DNA of 64,000 nucleotides from JAPLKB01 sp964532465 (GCA_964532465.1 CAZHHX010000018.1:1-64000), one strand, 5' to 3'; counted from the stretch's first letter, positions 51,293 to 61,423 are shown. Numbers and translations: made by a program. Notes: generated by a model from the letters alone, not told the origin.

Positions 51293-52582
51293 TTATAATA
51301 TTCCGCTCAGGCTTTCTTTCCATTCCGAAATTAAAGAAAGTGCTTTTTCTATAACTTTTTCTTTGTATTTTTTATTGTAACCCTTGAGAATTCCAAAATT
51401 TGCATTCATAGGCTGGAAGCCTTTTGCCGGTGTGGTGATGTAGTTTGCCAGGGCTCCGATACAGGTCTCTTCCGGCGGTGGAACAAATACTTTACCATTA
51501 AGAGAGGCAAGCGCCGAGATACCTGCAACAATACCCATGGCTGTTGATTCCATGTACCCTTCCACGCCTGTTATCTGACCTGCAAAGAAGACCTGCTCAT
51601 TGTTTTTAAGACTGAGATTTTTATTAAGGACAGCCGGAGAGTTAATGTATGTGTTCCTGTGGATGCTTCCATGTCTTAAGAACAGGGCATTCTTAAGCGC
51701 AGGAATAAGCCTGAAAACCCTTTCCTGCTCCGGATATGTCAGTTTAGTCTGAAAGCCTACCATGTTATACATGTTGCCTGCCGCGCTTTCTTTTCTCAAC
51801 TGTATAATCGCAAAAGGTCTTTTGTTCGTTCTTTTATCTATGATGCCGACAGGTTTCAAGGGGCCGTAAAGGAGCGTCTGTTTACCCCTGCCGGCCATAA
51901 CCTCAACAGGCAGACATCCTTCAAAATACGCGGTTTTTTCAAATTCATGAAAATCTACTTTTTCCGCGTTAAGAAGCTCCTCATAGAATACATTATATTC
52001 TTCCTCGGTAAGGGGACAATTCAGATAATCCCCTGCGTCTTCCATGTAACGTGAACCGAAGAACGCTTTTTCCATATCCATTGTTTCCATGTCTATGATC
52101 GGTGATATTGCGTCAAAAAAGTAGAGGTTTTCTGTGCCGGTAACGTTACGGATATTCTCTGTAAAGGCTTCACTGGTAAGAGGTCCTGTGGCAATAATTA
52201 CGCAACCATGTGGTATATCCTGTATCTCTTTACGCACAACCTCTATGAGCGGATCAGCTTCAAGGCTGTCTGTAATTATCTTTGAAAATTTTTCTCTATC
52301 CACTACAAGAGCTTTGCCCCCGGGTATCGATGTTTCATCTGCGGCACGTACAATAAGTGAGTCGAGACGCCTTAACTCTTCCTTTAAAAGCCCGTGGGCG
52401 TTCGTCAACTCCTTTGATTTTAAAGAATTGCTGCAAACAAGTTCTGAAAGATATGCTGTTTTGTGTGCCGGTGTGAAAACAAGGGGCCTCATCTCAAAAA
52501 GCGTAACTTTCCGGCCCCTTCGGGCAATCTGGTAAGCTGCCTCGGCCCCTGCAAGCCCGCCCCCGACTACTCTGACTTCCAT
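51293..52582 (-). CDS. trmFO: tRNA (uracil-54-C5)-methyltransferase, folate-dependent
   Basis: Methylates U54 in the T loop with methylene-tetrahydrofolate and FAD. Seen in ~429 residues: N-terminal FAD motif VVGGGLAGAEAA, CSNSLKS with a conserved Cys, CLPVEVMAGRGKQTLLYGPLKPVGI and the C-terminal MGIVAGISALASLNGK. ATG 52582 has AAGGA upstream; a longer frame to 52603 has none. It overlaps topA by 16 bases, a common neighbour pairing. Confidence 0.96.
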   Translation of the reverse strand: MEVRVVGGGLAGAEAAYQIARRGRKVTLFEMRPLVFTPAHKTAYLSELVCSNSLKSKELTNAHGLLKEELRRLDSLIVRAADETSIPGGKALVVDREKFSKIITDSLEADPLIEVVRKEIQDIPHGCVIIATGPLTSEAFTENIRNVTGTENLYFFDAISPIIDMETMDMEKAFFGSRYMEDAGDYLNCPLTEEEYNVFYEELLNAEKVDFHEFEKTAYFEGCLPVEVMAGRGKQTLLYGPLKPVGIIDKRTNKRPFAIIQLRKESAAGNMYNMVGFQTKLTYPEQERVFRLIPALKNALFLRHGSIHRNTYINSPAVLNKNLSLKNNEQVFFAGQITGVEGYMESTAMGIVAGISALASLNGKVFVPPPEETCIGALANYITTPAKGFQPMNANFGILKGYNKKYKEKVIEKALSLISEWKESLSGIL

Positions 52583-54780
52583 CCGCAATCCTTGCGCAGG
52601 CAAAAGGGTTTCTTTCTATAACTGAATATGATCGGTGCAGCACAGACCGGGCATATACCTTCAATCGGTTCCGCGTTTGTGGCAAATGTGCAATCAGGGT
52701 AACGGGAACAACTGATAAATCTTTTCTTTTTCATTTTAGAGACCCTCTCTACAAGCTTGCCTGTACATCCTTCCAACGGACATGGAAATCCAAGAGTGTA
52801 TGCCTCTGTATGTTTGCAATCAGGGTAATTGCTGCACGCTATAAATCTTCCGAATCTCCCCCGTTTTTCAATGAGATTTCCGCCGCATTGCGGACATTTC
52901 CCCTTTATTTCACTTTCAACAATCTTTATTGCGCCTGTTTCATCAACCTGGGCGTTCTTTTTGTTTTTACAGCCAGGCTTTGCACTGCATACAAGGTATT
53001 CACCGTTCTTGCCCCACCTGAGAAGCATCTTCTCCCCGCATTTTTCACAAATAATATCAGTAATGGTTTCTTCTTTTTTCAGGCTTTTCATGCCTTCTTT
53101 AGCTGTGGCAAGTTCGTTTTCAAAGGAATGGTAAAATGTTTCAAGCGATTTGACCCAGTTCTTTTTGCCGTCTTCTATGAGGTCAAGCCGCTCTTCCATA
53201 TTTGCCGTAAAACCTATATCGACAATAGACGGGAAGAATTCCTTTAACAGTTTGCTTACAGTCCTGCCGAGGGAAGTAGGGAGGAGCCTCCCTTTATCCT
53301 TCTTGACGTAGCTTCTATCTTCTATTGTGCTGACAATGGTTGCGTATGTAGATGGTCTGCCGATGCCCTTTGCCTCGAGCATTTTTATAAGAGATGCCTC
53401 TGAATATCTCGGAGGTGGTGCTGTGAATTTCTGATCCATAAAGACTTCAAGAAGGGAAACGGCCTCTCCTTGTTTCATCGCGGGCAGTTTAGAACCTTTT
53501 TCATCGGTTTCATCCTGCTCTTCATATATTTTCGTGAATCCGTCAAAAAGAACTTCAGAGCCTCTTGCGACAAAAACATATTCATCTGATGAAACATCCA
53601 CAACCTTTGACTTAAACTTTTCCTTAGCCATCTGCGAGGCGATGAATCGTTTCCATATCAATTCATACAAAAGGAAAAGATCCTTATCGAGATAGGGTTT
53701 TATCTTATCAGGAGTTAGTAGAGGATCGGCAGGGCGTATTGCCTCATGCGCATCCTGGGCAGTCTTTTTGTTCTTGAAAAAGTTAGGTGTTTTTGGAAGA
53801 TATGGTTTTCCGTAAGTCTCATCAATATAATGCCTTGCCGCGGTTATTGCTTCCGCAGATACTCTGACGGAATCTGTCCTCATGTAAGTAATAAGCCCCG
53901 TAGCCTCTTCTTCCCCGATATTGACGCCTTCATAAAGTTTTTGTGCGATAAGCATTGTTTTTTTGGGTGAAAACCGGAATCTCCGTGATGCCTCCTGTTG
54001 AAGTCTGCTTGTAATAAAGGCGGGTTGGGGAGATATCTGCCTGTCTTTTACTTCTATATTAGATATATTGAATATCTTGCCTTTTATTCCTGATTTGATT
54101 TTTTGAGCGTCTTCTTTTGAGGAGATTTTGATCTTTTCTTTCCCTTTTCGTTCAAATGTTGCCTTAAACTTTTCTCCCGATGACAGTTCAAATTCGGCAT
54201 CAACAATCCAGTATTCCTCTTTTATAAAACCGTCTATTTCATCTTCTCTGTCGCAGACAATCCTTAAAGCGACCGATTGAACCCTGCCCGCGGAAAGCCC
54301 GTAGCTTACCTTTTCCCATAATATCGGGCTGATCTTATATCCTACGAGCCTGTCAAGAATTCTTCTGGCCTTCTGCGCGTTGTATTTTGATTCATCGAGC
54401 TTTACCGGGTTTTTTAACGCGTCAAGCACACCTTTTTTTGTAATCTCATGGAACAAAACCCGCTCAATCTCTTTTTTGCCGCCTATTACCTCAGCCACGT
54501 GAAAGGCGATGGCTTCTCCTTCTCTGTCAGGGTCGGAGCCGATGTATATCTTTTGAGCATCCTTTCCTGCTTTTTTCAGTTCATCCACAACTTTTGCTTT
54601 ACCCTTCAGCACGAGAAAGTGAGGTGCAAAATCCTTCTCAATATCAACGCCGATTTTGCTTTTCGGGAGATCCTTAATATGGCCGAATGTTGCTTTTATG
54701 GTAAAATCCTTGCCAAGGAATTTTGAAAGCGTTTTCATCTTAGTCGGTGACTCAACTACCAAAAGTGATTTGTTACCCAT
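52567..54780 (-). CDS. topA: DNA topoisomerase I
   Basis: Relaxes negative supercoils. 737 residues: Toprim domain (VVESPTKMKTLSKFLG ... YIGSDPDREGEAI), active-site Y299 in ITYMRTDSVRVS, and a C-terminal tail with four Cys4 zinc ribbons (e.g. CEKCGEKMLLRWG and CPQCGGNLIEKRG). The last is CPVCAAPIIF ... CLRKDCGW. Located between dprA and trmFO as in many bacteria. Confidence 0.97.
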   Translation of the reverse strand: MGNKSLLVVESPTKMKTLSKFLGKDFTIKATFGHIKDLPKSKIGVDIEKDFAPHFLVLKGKAKVVDELKKAGKDAQKIYIGSDPDREGEAIAFHVAEVIGGKKEIERVLFHEITKKGVLDALKNPVKLDESKYNAQKARRILDRLVGYKISPILWEKVSYGLSAGRVQSVALRIVCDREDEIDGFIKEEYWIVDAEFELSSGEKFKATFERKGKEKIKISSKEDAQKIKSGIKGKIFNISNIEVKDRQISPQPAFITSRLQQEASRRFRFSPKKTMLIAQKLYEGVNIGEEEATGLITYMRTDSVRVSAEAITAARHYIDETYGKPYLPKTPNFFKNKKTAQDAHEAIRPADPLLTPDKIKPYLDKDLFLLYELIWKRFIASQMAKEKFKSKVVDVSSDEYVFVARGSEVLFDGFTKIYEEQDETDEKGSKLPAMKQGEAVSLLEVFMDQKFTAPPPRYSEASLIKMLEAKGIGRPSTYATIVSTIEDRSYVKKDKGRLLPTSLGRTVSKLLKEFFPSIVDIGFTANMEERLDLIEDGKKNWVKSLETFYHSFENELATAKEGMKSLKKEETITDIICEKCGEKMLLRWGKNGEYLVCSAKPGCKNKKNAQVDETGAIKIVESEIKGKCPQCGGNLIEKRGRFGRFIACSNYPDCKHTEAYTLGFPCPLEGCTGKLVERVSKMKKKRFISCSRYPDCTFATNAEPIEGICPVCAAPIIFSYRKKPFCLRKDCGWKSE

Positions 54781-54888
54781 TATAACTCCTTAAATTAAAG
54801 CTTTCAGGCTGTTGACTTTGAGAAAAAAAACAGATTTTAGTCGGACCCCTGTAATTTCCGCAAAAAAAGGCACTCTAAAAGCTGCCTT

Positions 54889-55941
54889 CTATTTTCTGAT
54901 ATAATACCCTCCGGGAAACCCCCGGATGATTTCTTTCATTTCAAGTCTTGTAAGTATGGCCATTACCTGTTTTGCCTGCATTCCGGTATTGTCTATCAAT
55001 CCATCCACGTGTATTCTCTCATGTCCTATATATGAATACACATAATCTTCGTCTTTGTCCATTTCAATCTTCTGTTGCTTTTTCAAAGTAAAATCAGGAA
55101 AAGAGGTTGTGAGGATGTCTTCAATGCCGTCAACAAGCTTTGCTCCCTGTTTAATGAGAGCGTTTGCTCCCTTATGTTCATTACTGAAGATGCTCCCGGG
55201 TATTGCCATAACATCCCTTGCATATTCAAGACCAAGGCGGGCAGTAATGAGAGAGCCGCTCTTTCCTGATGCCTCTATAACAAGTACGCCCTTTGACAGA
55301 CCGGCTATGATGCGGTTTCTTTCCGGAAAATGGTAATTAACAGGAGGGTCTCCAGGGATGTATTCCGTGAGCAGCAGGCCTTCTTCTCCGATTTTTTCGA
55401 ATAGCCGGATATTTTCCGCCGGATAGCAGATATCGATACCGCACCCCAGGACTGCAATCGTTCTGCCTTTTTCCAATAAAGCCCCCTTATGGGCAGAGGC
55501 ATCAATACCCCTTGCAAGGCCGCTTACAATAGTTATCCCCAGAGAAGAGAGGGTATTGGCAATTTTTTCAGCAAGAGCCATGCCCTCAAATGTTGCTTTC
55601 CTTGAACCTACTACAGCAAGCGTGTTGCCGTCTGATTTCAGCGGACCTTTTTTATATAGTACCACAGGGGGGTCGGGTATATGCTTTAAAAGCTCCGGAT
55701 ATTCTCTGTCTCTGACAGTGACTATGCCCGCGCCTGATTTTGTAAGTTTTTCCGTTGTCTTTTCAATATTCTTCCAATCCTTGAATGCATTTATCTGTGC
55801 CTTTATTGATTCATCGGATATATTTATTTTTCCATCAAATAAATCTGCGAGATTATCGGTTGTCTCGATAATCTCTCTCTTTTTAATGTTGTTTATACCT
55901 TTGATTCTTGATAACGCAATGATTGCAGTCAGTTCATTCAT
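54889..55941 (-). CDS. dprA: DNA processing protein DprA
   Basis: Protects incoming single-stranded DNA and loads RecA during transformation. 350 residues: Rossmann core with VGSRKATFEGMALAEKI, IVSGLARGIDASAHKGAL, AVLGCGIDICYPAENIRL and GKSGSLITARLGLEYARDVMAIPG, and a C-terminal winged-helix (~290-350). ATG 55941 overlaps the AOR stop by four bases. Confidence 0.95.
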   Translation of the reverse strand: MNELTAIIALSRIKGINNIKKREIIETTDNLADLFDGKINISDESIKAQINAFKDWKNIEKTTEKLTKSGAGIVTVRDREYPELLKHIPDPPVVLYKKGPLKSDGNTLAVVGSRKATFEGMALAEKIANTLSSLGITIVSGLARGIDASAHKGALLEKGRTIAVLGCGIDICYPAENIRLFEKIGEEGLLLTEYIPGDPPVNYHFPERNRIIAGLSKGVLVIEASGKSGSLITARLGLEYARDVMAIPGSIFSNEHKGANALIKQGAKLVDGIEDILTTSFPDFTLKKQQKIEMDKDEDYVYSYIGHERIHVDGLIDNTGMQAKQVMAILTRLEMKEIIRGFPGGYYIRK

Positions 55942-57827
55942 AGTGTAATGCCGAGTCTTCTTACAGTCTCTTCCTTTACATGCCCTGTTTCGTCCCACCC
56001 GCGAAGCGCAAAATAAGCTTTCAGCATCACTTCTATCTTTTTTTGATCGAGGGGCAGGCGCTTCCCCTTAATATAATCTTCCGACTCTTTATAAAACCTA
56101 TCCGGATAATGGTAATCCTGAAATGCAAGCCCTCTGTCAAGGTTAAAGAGGTGCGCCATGTTGACAATGCGTTCTGCAGCAAATAGAAGTTCATTTTCAT
56201 CCATTTCATATCCGTAGACTGCATGGAAGGCTTCACTCATAAGAGACGGGCCTATGGTTCGTAAAACAGGCGGCCTTATACACAGCCCGAAGGAATTAAG
56301 GAGCGTCATATATTCTTCAGAGTATTTTGCCATGGCAGGTATGGCAACTTTTGAAGGAGGCATGCCGAGGATATTGTCTTTCAACGCCTGCGGCATGTCA
56401 ACAAGTTCGAGTTCTGCAGGGCTTAGCGCAAGAGGTTCATATTCGTAACTTCTCTCAAAATCCTTCAGATCATCCACGGGGGTTCTGATGCGGAGATGGT
56501 CGCCTCCTCTCGTGTTTATAAGCACACCAAGCATCCATGTGTCAAACCTGCCTCTGGGGTCGCGTACCGGCATTTCAAGCCCTTTAATCTCGCAGGCAAA
56601 GGATTCGGAACCCTTGAAATGTTCCACTGCGTTCTTTATCCCATGGCCGAACATTTCTCCTATGCCTTCTTTCATGCCTATCATGGAAATCAATTTGTAA
56701 ATGCTTTTAAAATCCCCGAAAACAGGGCTGAATCCTATATCAGCTTCTTTCAGAAAGCCCTTCTCAAAAAGCTCTATGATGTATGCCGTTGTTGCGCTTG
56801 CGGATATGACATCCATACCGAGTCTGTTGCACAACTCTACGCATTGGAATATCTCAGGAATACTTTCAAGGTTAAGTTTTGCGCCGAACTCAAGGGTAAA
56901 GGTTACCTCAAGGCCGCATGTTTCGTATCCTGCATACTCTCCATCCTTTACTTTCGACCAGTGCAGACAGCCGATAGGGCATGATACACAAGCAAGTGTC
57001 CGTTCCTTATACTTTTCTTCAAAAAATCTTCTGCCCCTTGTTGCTTCCCAGTTGTCGAAAGAGCCCTGCCTGAAATTCCGTCCCGGCAGTATGCCCAGTT
57101 TATTATAAACATCGGAGACTACCATTGAGCCATACCGTCTTGTATAACCGAAAGAATCAGAGGATAAGATGCGTTCTCTGAATTTCTTTGTGATTGCCCG
57201 GAGAAGATTTTTATCCCTGATCTGTATTTCTCCCTTTCCAACAAAACATATGGCTTTCAGTTTTTTGCTGCCCATAATCGCGCCCAGGCCTGTACGACCG
57301 AAAGAATGGTGATAATCCGCCTGAATAGAAGCGAAATACACAGAGGCTTCACCTGCCTGTCCGATACTTAAAACCTCCGCGTCCTTTCCTTCTTTCTCTT
57401 TTAATATATGTACTGTTTCAAAGGTATCTTTTCCCCATAAGGCTGATGCATCTTTTAAAACCACGCCCTTTTCATTAATAAGGGCATAAACAGGAGTTTC
57501 TGATTTACTCTTTATCCATATGGAGTCAATATTGCAGAGTTTTATTGCAAGGCCTGTCTTGCCGCCGGAGTTTGCTGTCCCGAAATACCCTGTAGGCGAG
57601 AGGGCGGTTGCCTCGCACCGAGAGGCGGTAGGTATATTTGTGCCTACCAGAGCGCCGCTTGTAAAAAACAAACTGTTCTTTGCATCAAGAGGCTCAATTG
57701 TCCTGTCAGTATTTTTATACAAAAGGGCGGTATTAACTCCCACTCCTCCCATATATCGTGATCTTAATCCCTCGTCTTCAAAATATGTATGTTCCTTTTT
57801 CTCAAGATCAATTACGAGGATTCGCAT
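55938..57827 (-). CDS. aor: Aldehyde:ferredoxin oxidoreductase (tungsten-pterin type)
   Basis: Oxidises an aldehyde to the acid with ferredoxin as acceptor. 629 residues: pterin-site N-terminal half (NIPTASRCEATALSPTGYFG), 4Fe-4S ligands C280-x2-C283-x3-C287 and a distant C516 (SFGLCIRPP), GGDHLRIRTPVDD and the bis-pterin domains. Length and Cys spacing match the AOR family (~605-640). The ferredoxin gene overlaps its start by 20 bases, a usual pairing. The specific aldehyde is unknown. It is inserted between housekeeping genes of the same operon. Confidence 0.94.
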   Translation of the reverse strand: MRILVIDLEKKEHTYFEDEGLRSRYMGGVGVNTALLYKNTDRTIEPLDAKNSLFFTSGALVGTNIPTASRCEATALSPTGYFGTANSGGKTGLAIKLCNIDSIWIKSKSETPVYALINEKGVVLKDASALWGKDTFETVHILKEKEGKDAEVLSIGQAGEASVYFASIQADYHHSFGRTGLGAIMGSKKLKAICFVGKGEIQIRDKNLLRAITKKFRERILSSDSFGYTRRYGSMVVSDVYNKLGILPGRNFRQGSFDNWEATRGRRFFEEKYKERTLACVSCPIGCLHWSKVKDGEYAGYETCGLEVTFTLEFGAKLNLESIPEIFQCVELCNRLGMDVISASATTAYIIELFEKGFLKEADIGFSPVFGDFKSIYKLISMIGMKEGIGEMFGHGIKNAVEHFKGSESFACEIKGLEMPVRDPRGRFDTWMLGVLINTRGGDHLRIRTPVDDLKDFERSYEYEPLALSPAELELVDMPQALKDNILGMPPSKVAIPAMAKYSEEYMTLLNSFGLCIRPPVLRTIGPSLMSEAFHAVYGYEMDENELLFAAERIVNMAHLFNLDRGLAFQDYHYPDRFYKESEDYIKGKRLPLDQKKIEVMLKAYFALRGWDETGHVKEETVRRLGITL

Positions 57828-58053
57828 CTTCCCACCTCAACGCTTTGTAAGCACATGCTGTTATGCATTCACCGCAGAGCTTACAGCCCTGGGCGACAGA
57901 TATGGCAAAACTCTGCTTCTCATCATTTTTGTCTAATGTTATGAAAGATTTATCCGGGTTTATAACATTGAAGTTAAAGAGCGAGCAGGCCAGTATGCAT
58001 GACATACAGCCTGAACATCGCTCATGGTTTTTCAGTATCGTTTTTTTCGCCAT
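57808..58053 (-). CDS. 4Fe-4S ferredoxin partner of AOR
   Basis: About 81 residues with two clusters: C-x2-C-x2-C-x3-C in CSGCMSCILAC and in CKLCGECITAC. ATG 58053 has GAGAGGTTT upstream; a longer frame to 58068 lacks one. It overlaps both neighbours (32 and 20 bases) and so is co-translated. Likely electron acceptor or donor for AOR. Confidence 0.92.
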   Translation of the reverse strand: MAKKTILKNHERCSGCMSCILACSLFNFNVINPDKSFITLDKNDEKQSFAISVAQGCKLCGECITACAYKALRWEDANPRN

Positions 58054-58669
58054 ACTTAAACCTCTCAAGGAAATATGAGGCCATATAGGAGAGTTCCTTT
58101 AAAAACATGTCCCGCGACATCGGTTCTTTCCACCATTTGTCCTTCTTAAAATACGACATATTCACAGGTTTGATAAGATATACTACAGCACCTTCTTTTG
58201 ACGGGGAATACAACAGGTGAAATCTTCTTGAGGCATATTCCGGCACAAGAATGATAACCTTTTTTACTCCGATCTTTGAGAATGCCTCCTGTGTTTTATT
58301 GACCTTTATTCTGCCTTCGCCTTCTACGGCAATCTTCTTGAGCACACCTTCCTTGATGCCCCTTGTTTGCGCTGTTTTTGCAACAATATCCAGTATGCTC
58401 ATTCCAAGTATTTTATCATCTTCAATCCATATGGTTTTGCCGTCTCCTGCCCAATATTCTCTGAAAGCCTCTGTGTATAACTCCCCGTTTTTATCTTCAA
58501 AGAACCTGGGGACAAATATGGCGTCTGAAGGAAAGATTTTATCTTCGTATCTAAGCTGATTTGCGATAGTTTTTAACGAGAAAGGATGGACAAAGATTCC
58601 TGCAATAATCATACAAGCGACGAGGATGAACATAAGACAGCCGCACCCCGCCTTTCCTCTGTTATTCAT
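58022..58669 (-). CDS. Membrane-anchored protein, possible DUF218 (YdcF/ElyC-like)
   Basis: 215 residues: N-terminal TM helix (LMFILVACMIIAGIFV), then DAIFVPRFFEDKNGELYTEAFREYW, KIAVEGEGRIKVNKTQEAF and VKKVIILVPEYASRRF, which follow the order of the DUF218 fold (DAIVVLGGG, EA, E..SR.T, VLLVTS.YH..R). Key residues are not all conserved, so the assignment is tentative. It lies between rsmE (12 bp) and the ferredoxin (overlap). Confidence 0.5.
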   Translation of the reverse strand: MNNRGKAGCGCLMFILVACMIIAGIFVHPFSLKTIANQLRYEDKIFPSDAIFVPRFFEDKNGELYTEAFREYWAGDGKTIWIEDDKILGMSILDIVAKTAQTRGIKEGVLKKIAVEGEGRIKVNKTQEAFSKIGVKKVIILVPEYASRRFHLLYSPSKEGAVVYLIKPVNMSYFKKDKWWKEPMSRDMFLKELSYMASYFLERFKYGEKNDTEKP

Positions 58670-58680
58670 TGTTCCCCCAA

Positions 58681-59427
58681 TTATTTATATTTGTTAAAAT
58701 ATTCATAGGAAATGACCGACAGAATTACGAGAGGTGTTGTTTCGGTTCTGAATATATTTTCTCCAAGTGTGCATGAGGTAAAGCCATTCCCCCTAAGCCA
58801 TTCAATCTCCAGATCATCTATCCCGCCTTCAGGGCCTATCACCACGCATATCTCCCCTCCCTCTTTCCGGTTTGACATAACATCATTGAATGATACTTCT
58901 TTTTCCTGTTCGTAAAAGGCCCACCGGTTTGAAATATTTTCCGTATAGGGGAGTATCCCTCTCAAGGGAGTAGGTTCAACCACCTCAGGTATGGTAAATC
59001 TTCCCGACTGACGGGATGCTTCTATAGTAATCCGTTTCCAGCGGTCGCATTTCCCTTTTTCCTTATCATCAAATTTAATTAAAGTCCTCTTGAAAATTGT
59101 AGGCAGTATCCTTTCCACACGGAGTTCCGTTGCCTTCTCGACGAGCCAGTCCATACGCGGCCCTTTTATCGGACTTACACAGAGAGTTACCTTAGGCCTT
59201 TTTTCTTCAGGGTGATGTACGACATCCATTACCCGAAGATACAATTCCTTACCTTTTATGCCGTTGATGGTGCATCTGTAAAGGTAGCCCTTTCCGTCAA
59301 TCAGGTCTATTCTGTCGCCGATTGTTTTTCTCAGAACATTAATAATATATTTATACATAGGGCCCGTAAGCAGCGCCATACCGTTCTTTATCTTCAGCTT
59401 GTCTACAAAAACTCTTCTTATTTCCAT
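58681..59427 (-). CDS. rsmE: 16S rRNA (uracil-1498-N3)-methyltransferase RsmE
   Basis: 248 residues: an N-terminal PUA-like part (MEIRRVFVDKL ... VLRKTIGDRIDLIDG), KGPRMDWLVEKATELRVERILPTIF, then the SPOUT knot IGPEGGIDDLEIEWLRGNGF ... LGENIFRTETTPLVIL. It methylates U1498 of 16S rRNA. Three bases separate it from the upstream HD gene. Confidence 0.95.
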   Translation of the reverse strand: MEIRRVFVDKLKIKNGMALLTGPMYKYIINVLRKTIGDRIDLIDGKGYLYRCTINGIKGKELYLRVMDVVHHPEEKRPKVTLCVSPIKGPRMDWLVEKATELRVERILPTIFKRTLIKFDDKEKGKCDRWKRITIEASRQSGRFTIPEVVEPTPLRGILPYTENISNRWAFYEQEKEVSFNDVMSNRKEGGEICVVIGPEGGIDDLEIEWLRGNGFTSCTLGENIFRTETTPLVILSVISYEYFNKYK

Positions 59428-59430
59428 ATA

Positions 59431-60390
59431 TTACCTTTCCGGAAGCTTATAGAATCGTGCCCCATACAACCTGTGATATTCCGACCATTTCTCGCCTGCC
59501 ATATTCTGTTTCATGTGTTCCTTTACGCCCATAACCTTGGCGTCGAGATCATCAAGATAATGTACGGTAAGAGCTTCTATGGACATGGGTTTTTTCGGAG
59601 AGCCCCATTCTTCAACGCCATGGTGGCTGATAATGATGTGGGCAAGCATATCCGATGTATGCTCCGGTAATCCCTTCACCTCTTTTGCCATTTCTTCGAA
59701 CATTATAGCTCCAAGAGCTATGTGTCCCAGAAGTCTTCCTCTGTCCGAGTATTGAAAACCCCCTTTAATACAAAACTCTTCAACTTTTCCAATGTCATGT
59801 AAAAGGCTTCCTGCAATGATGATGTCTTTATCCGCGCCTGTTATGTCGGCCACATGCTTACCCATATGCGCTATTGACAGAGAGTGTTCAAGGAGTCCAC
59901 CCAGAGAGACATGGTGCACCGCTATAGAAGCAGGATATAAAAAAAATTTCTCCAGAATATCATTCCTTCTGATTAGCGCAGAGAAGACTGAGGCTATATG
60001 AGGATCCTCAATTTCATTCAGGAGCTGAAAAAAATCTTTTTTTAAATTTTCAATCCCCGGTTCGGCTTCCGGGAAGAATGCGCTCATATCTTCCAGATTG
60101 ACTTCATCGTCAAACTTCTTGATGCCGGTTATGGTCAACTGAGGTTTTTCCTGGTAGAGCCGCATCTTTGCCTTAACAAAGACAAGATCGTCTTTTTCAA
60201 AAAGCTTGTTTGTATTGTCTACGTTTTCCCAGACTTTACCTTCAATGCTGCCGGTTTTGTCCTTGAGTTCTATGCTCATATACTTCGCGTTATTTTTTCC
60301 TGTAAAGATATTCTTTTTTGAAACAATGAAAAGGTCGTTGACCTCAGTGCCTTCCTTGTTAATATCCCTAATAAATATGCTTTTTCTCAC
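59431..60390 (-). CDS. OB-fold/HD-domain nuclease (YhaM-like)
   Basis: 319 residues: N-terminal OB-fold (DINKEGTEVNDLFIVSKKN ... MSIELKDKTGSIEGKVW) and C-terminal HD domain (HHVSLGGLLEHSLSIAHMG ... SLLHDIGKVEEF ... HIIISHHG). This is the YhaM/CBF1 layout, a 3'-5' exoribonuclease in Bacillus. Overlaps thiL by four bases. Confidence 0.85.
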   Translation of the reverse strand: MRKSIFIRDINKEGTEVNDLFIVSKKNIFTGKNNAKYMSIELKDKTGSIEGKVWENVDNTNKLFEKDDLVFVKAKMRLYQEKPQLTITGIKKFDDEVNLEDMSAFFPEAEPGIENLKKDFFQLLNEIEDPHIASVFSALIRRNDILEKFFLYPASIAVHHVSLGGLLEHSLSIAHMGKHVADITGADKDIIIAGSLLHDIGKVEEFCIKGGFQYSDRGRLLGHIALGAIMFEEMAKEVKGLPEHTSDMLAHIIISHHGVEEWGSPKKPMSIEALTVHYLDDLDAKVMGVKEHMKQNMAGEKWSEYHRLYGARFYKLPER

Positions 60391-61352
60391 GAGTGGTCTC
60401 CAAAGTGCTCGAAGCCCTTAATGTCGGGCTTTATGACTTTTCCGTTTTTTAAGATTTTCACGCCTCTGCCTTTTCCTACTTTGCCTATTATGGAAACAGG
60501 GAATCCATTATTTATGATATCTGTGATTGTTTGAAGCTTCTGAGGGGAGAATGTGAAGAGCAGTTGGTAGTCTTCACCGCCAGCCAGGGCAAGATGCTCA
60601 AGACCTTCTCTTTTCAGAACATTAGGCATTGGTATGTCTTCAAGGTTTATCCTTGCGGATTTCCCGCTTTCCTTCATCATCCTTTCTAGGTCAATAACTA
60701 ACCCATCGCTTATATCCATCATCGCATTAGTTATATCACTTTTTATCAATTCCTTCCACAGGCTATAGGGCGGTTTAGGATTTATGTGCCTGTTTATAAA
60801 TCTGTTTGAGACTGTTGCTTTTTTACCTTTCTGCAGGAGGCTCAAGCCGTATGCGCTTTCTCCCAGCCAACCTGTGACTCCTATCAGATCACCTTCTTCC
60901 GCATTGTTTCTTCCGAGATATCTGTCGGTTATTAATTTTCCTGTCATTGAAATATCAATAAAAAAATCGCTTTTTGTTTCTATTGTATCACCGCCGAGGA
61001 GAATTGTATTGAATTCCTTTGCGGCCATGGCCATACCTTTGTAAAATCTGTTAATCTGCCGGTAAGTGATATGTTCCGGGATGCCGATCGTAACAAGAAA
61101 GTAGAGAGGTTCAGCCCCCATGGAAAGGATATCGGATATGTTTACATATATGGCTTTTTTACCTACATAATAGCTGTCCATAAAGGCAAAATCAAAATGA
61201 ACATGCTCAGCAAGTCCGTCCTGGACAAAGACATAGGAGCCCTCTGCCATTCGGGTTACTGCTCCGTCATCGCCGATGCCTCTCAGTATTTCTTTGGATG
61301 ATACTCCAAACCTTTTAAGCCGTCTTATAAGTTCATTCTCTTTTATTTCCAT
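60387..61352 (-). CDS. thiL: Thiamine-monophosphate kinase
   Basis: Phosphorylates TMP to the cofactor thiamine pyrophosphate. 321 residues: IGDDGAV (variant of GDDAAV), DGLAEHVHFDF, IYVNISDILSMGAEPLYFLVTIGIP, LLGGDTIE, DISDGLVIDL and AGGEDYQLLFT. These are the AIRS-fold motifs of ThiL. It is the first gene of the long minus-strand operon. Confidence 0.95.
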   Translation of the reverse strand: MEIKENELIRRLKRFGVSSKEILRGIGDDGAVTRMAEGSYVFVQDGLAEHVHFDFAFMDSYYVGKKAIYVNISDILSMGAEPLYFLVTIGIPEHITYRQINRFYKGMAMAAKEFNTILLGGDTIETKSDFFIDISMTGKLITDRYLGRNNAEEGDLIGVTGWLGESAYGLSLLQKGKKATVSNRFINRHINPKPPYSLWKELIKSDITNAMMDISDGLVIDLERMMKESGKSARINLEDIPMPNVLKREGLEHLALAGGEDYQLLFTFSPQKLQTITDIINNGFPVSIIGKVGKGRGVKILKNGKVIKPDIKGFEHFGDHS

Positions 61353-61423
61353 TTTGTCAGCAGAGATGATAACAGGTAATAGATATGTTTTGCAACTATT
61401 GCTGTGCAGATAAACCCTGCATG

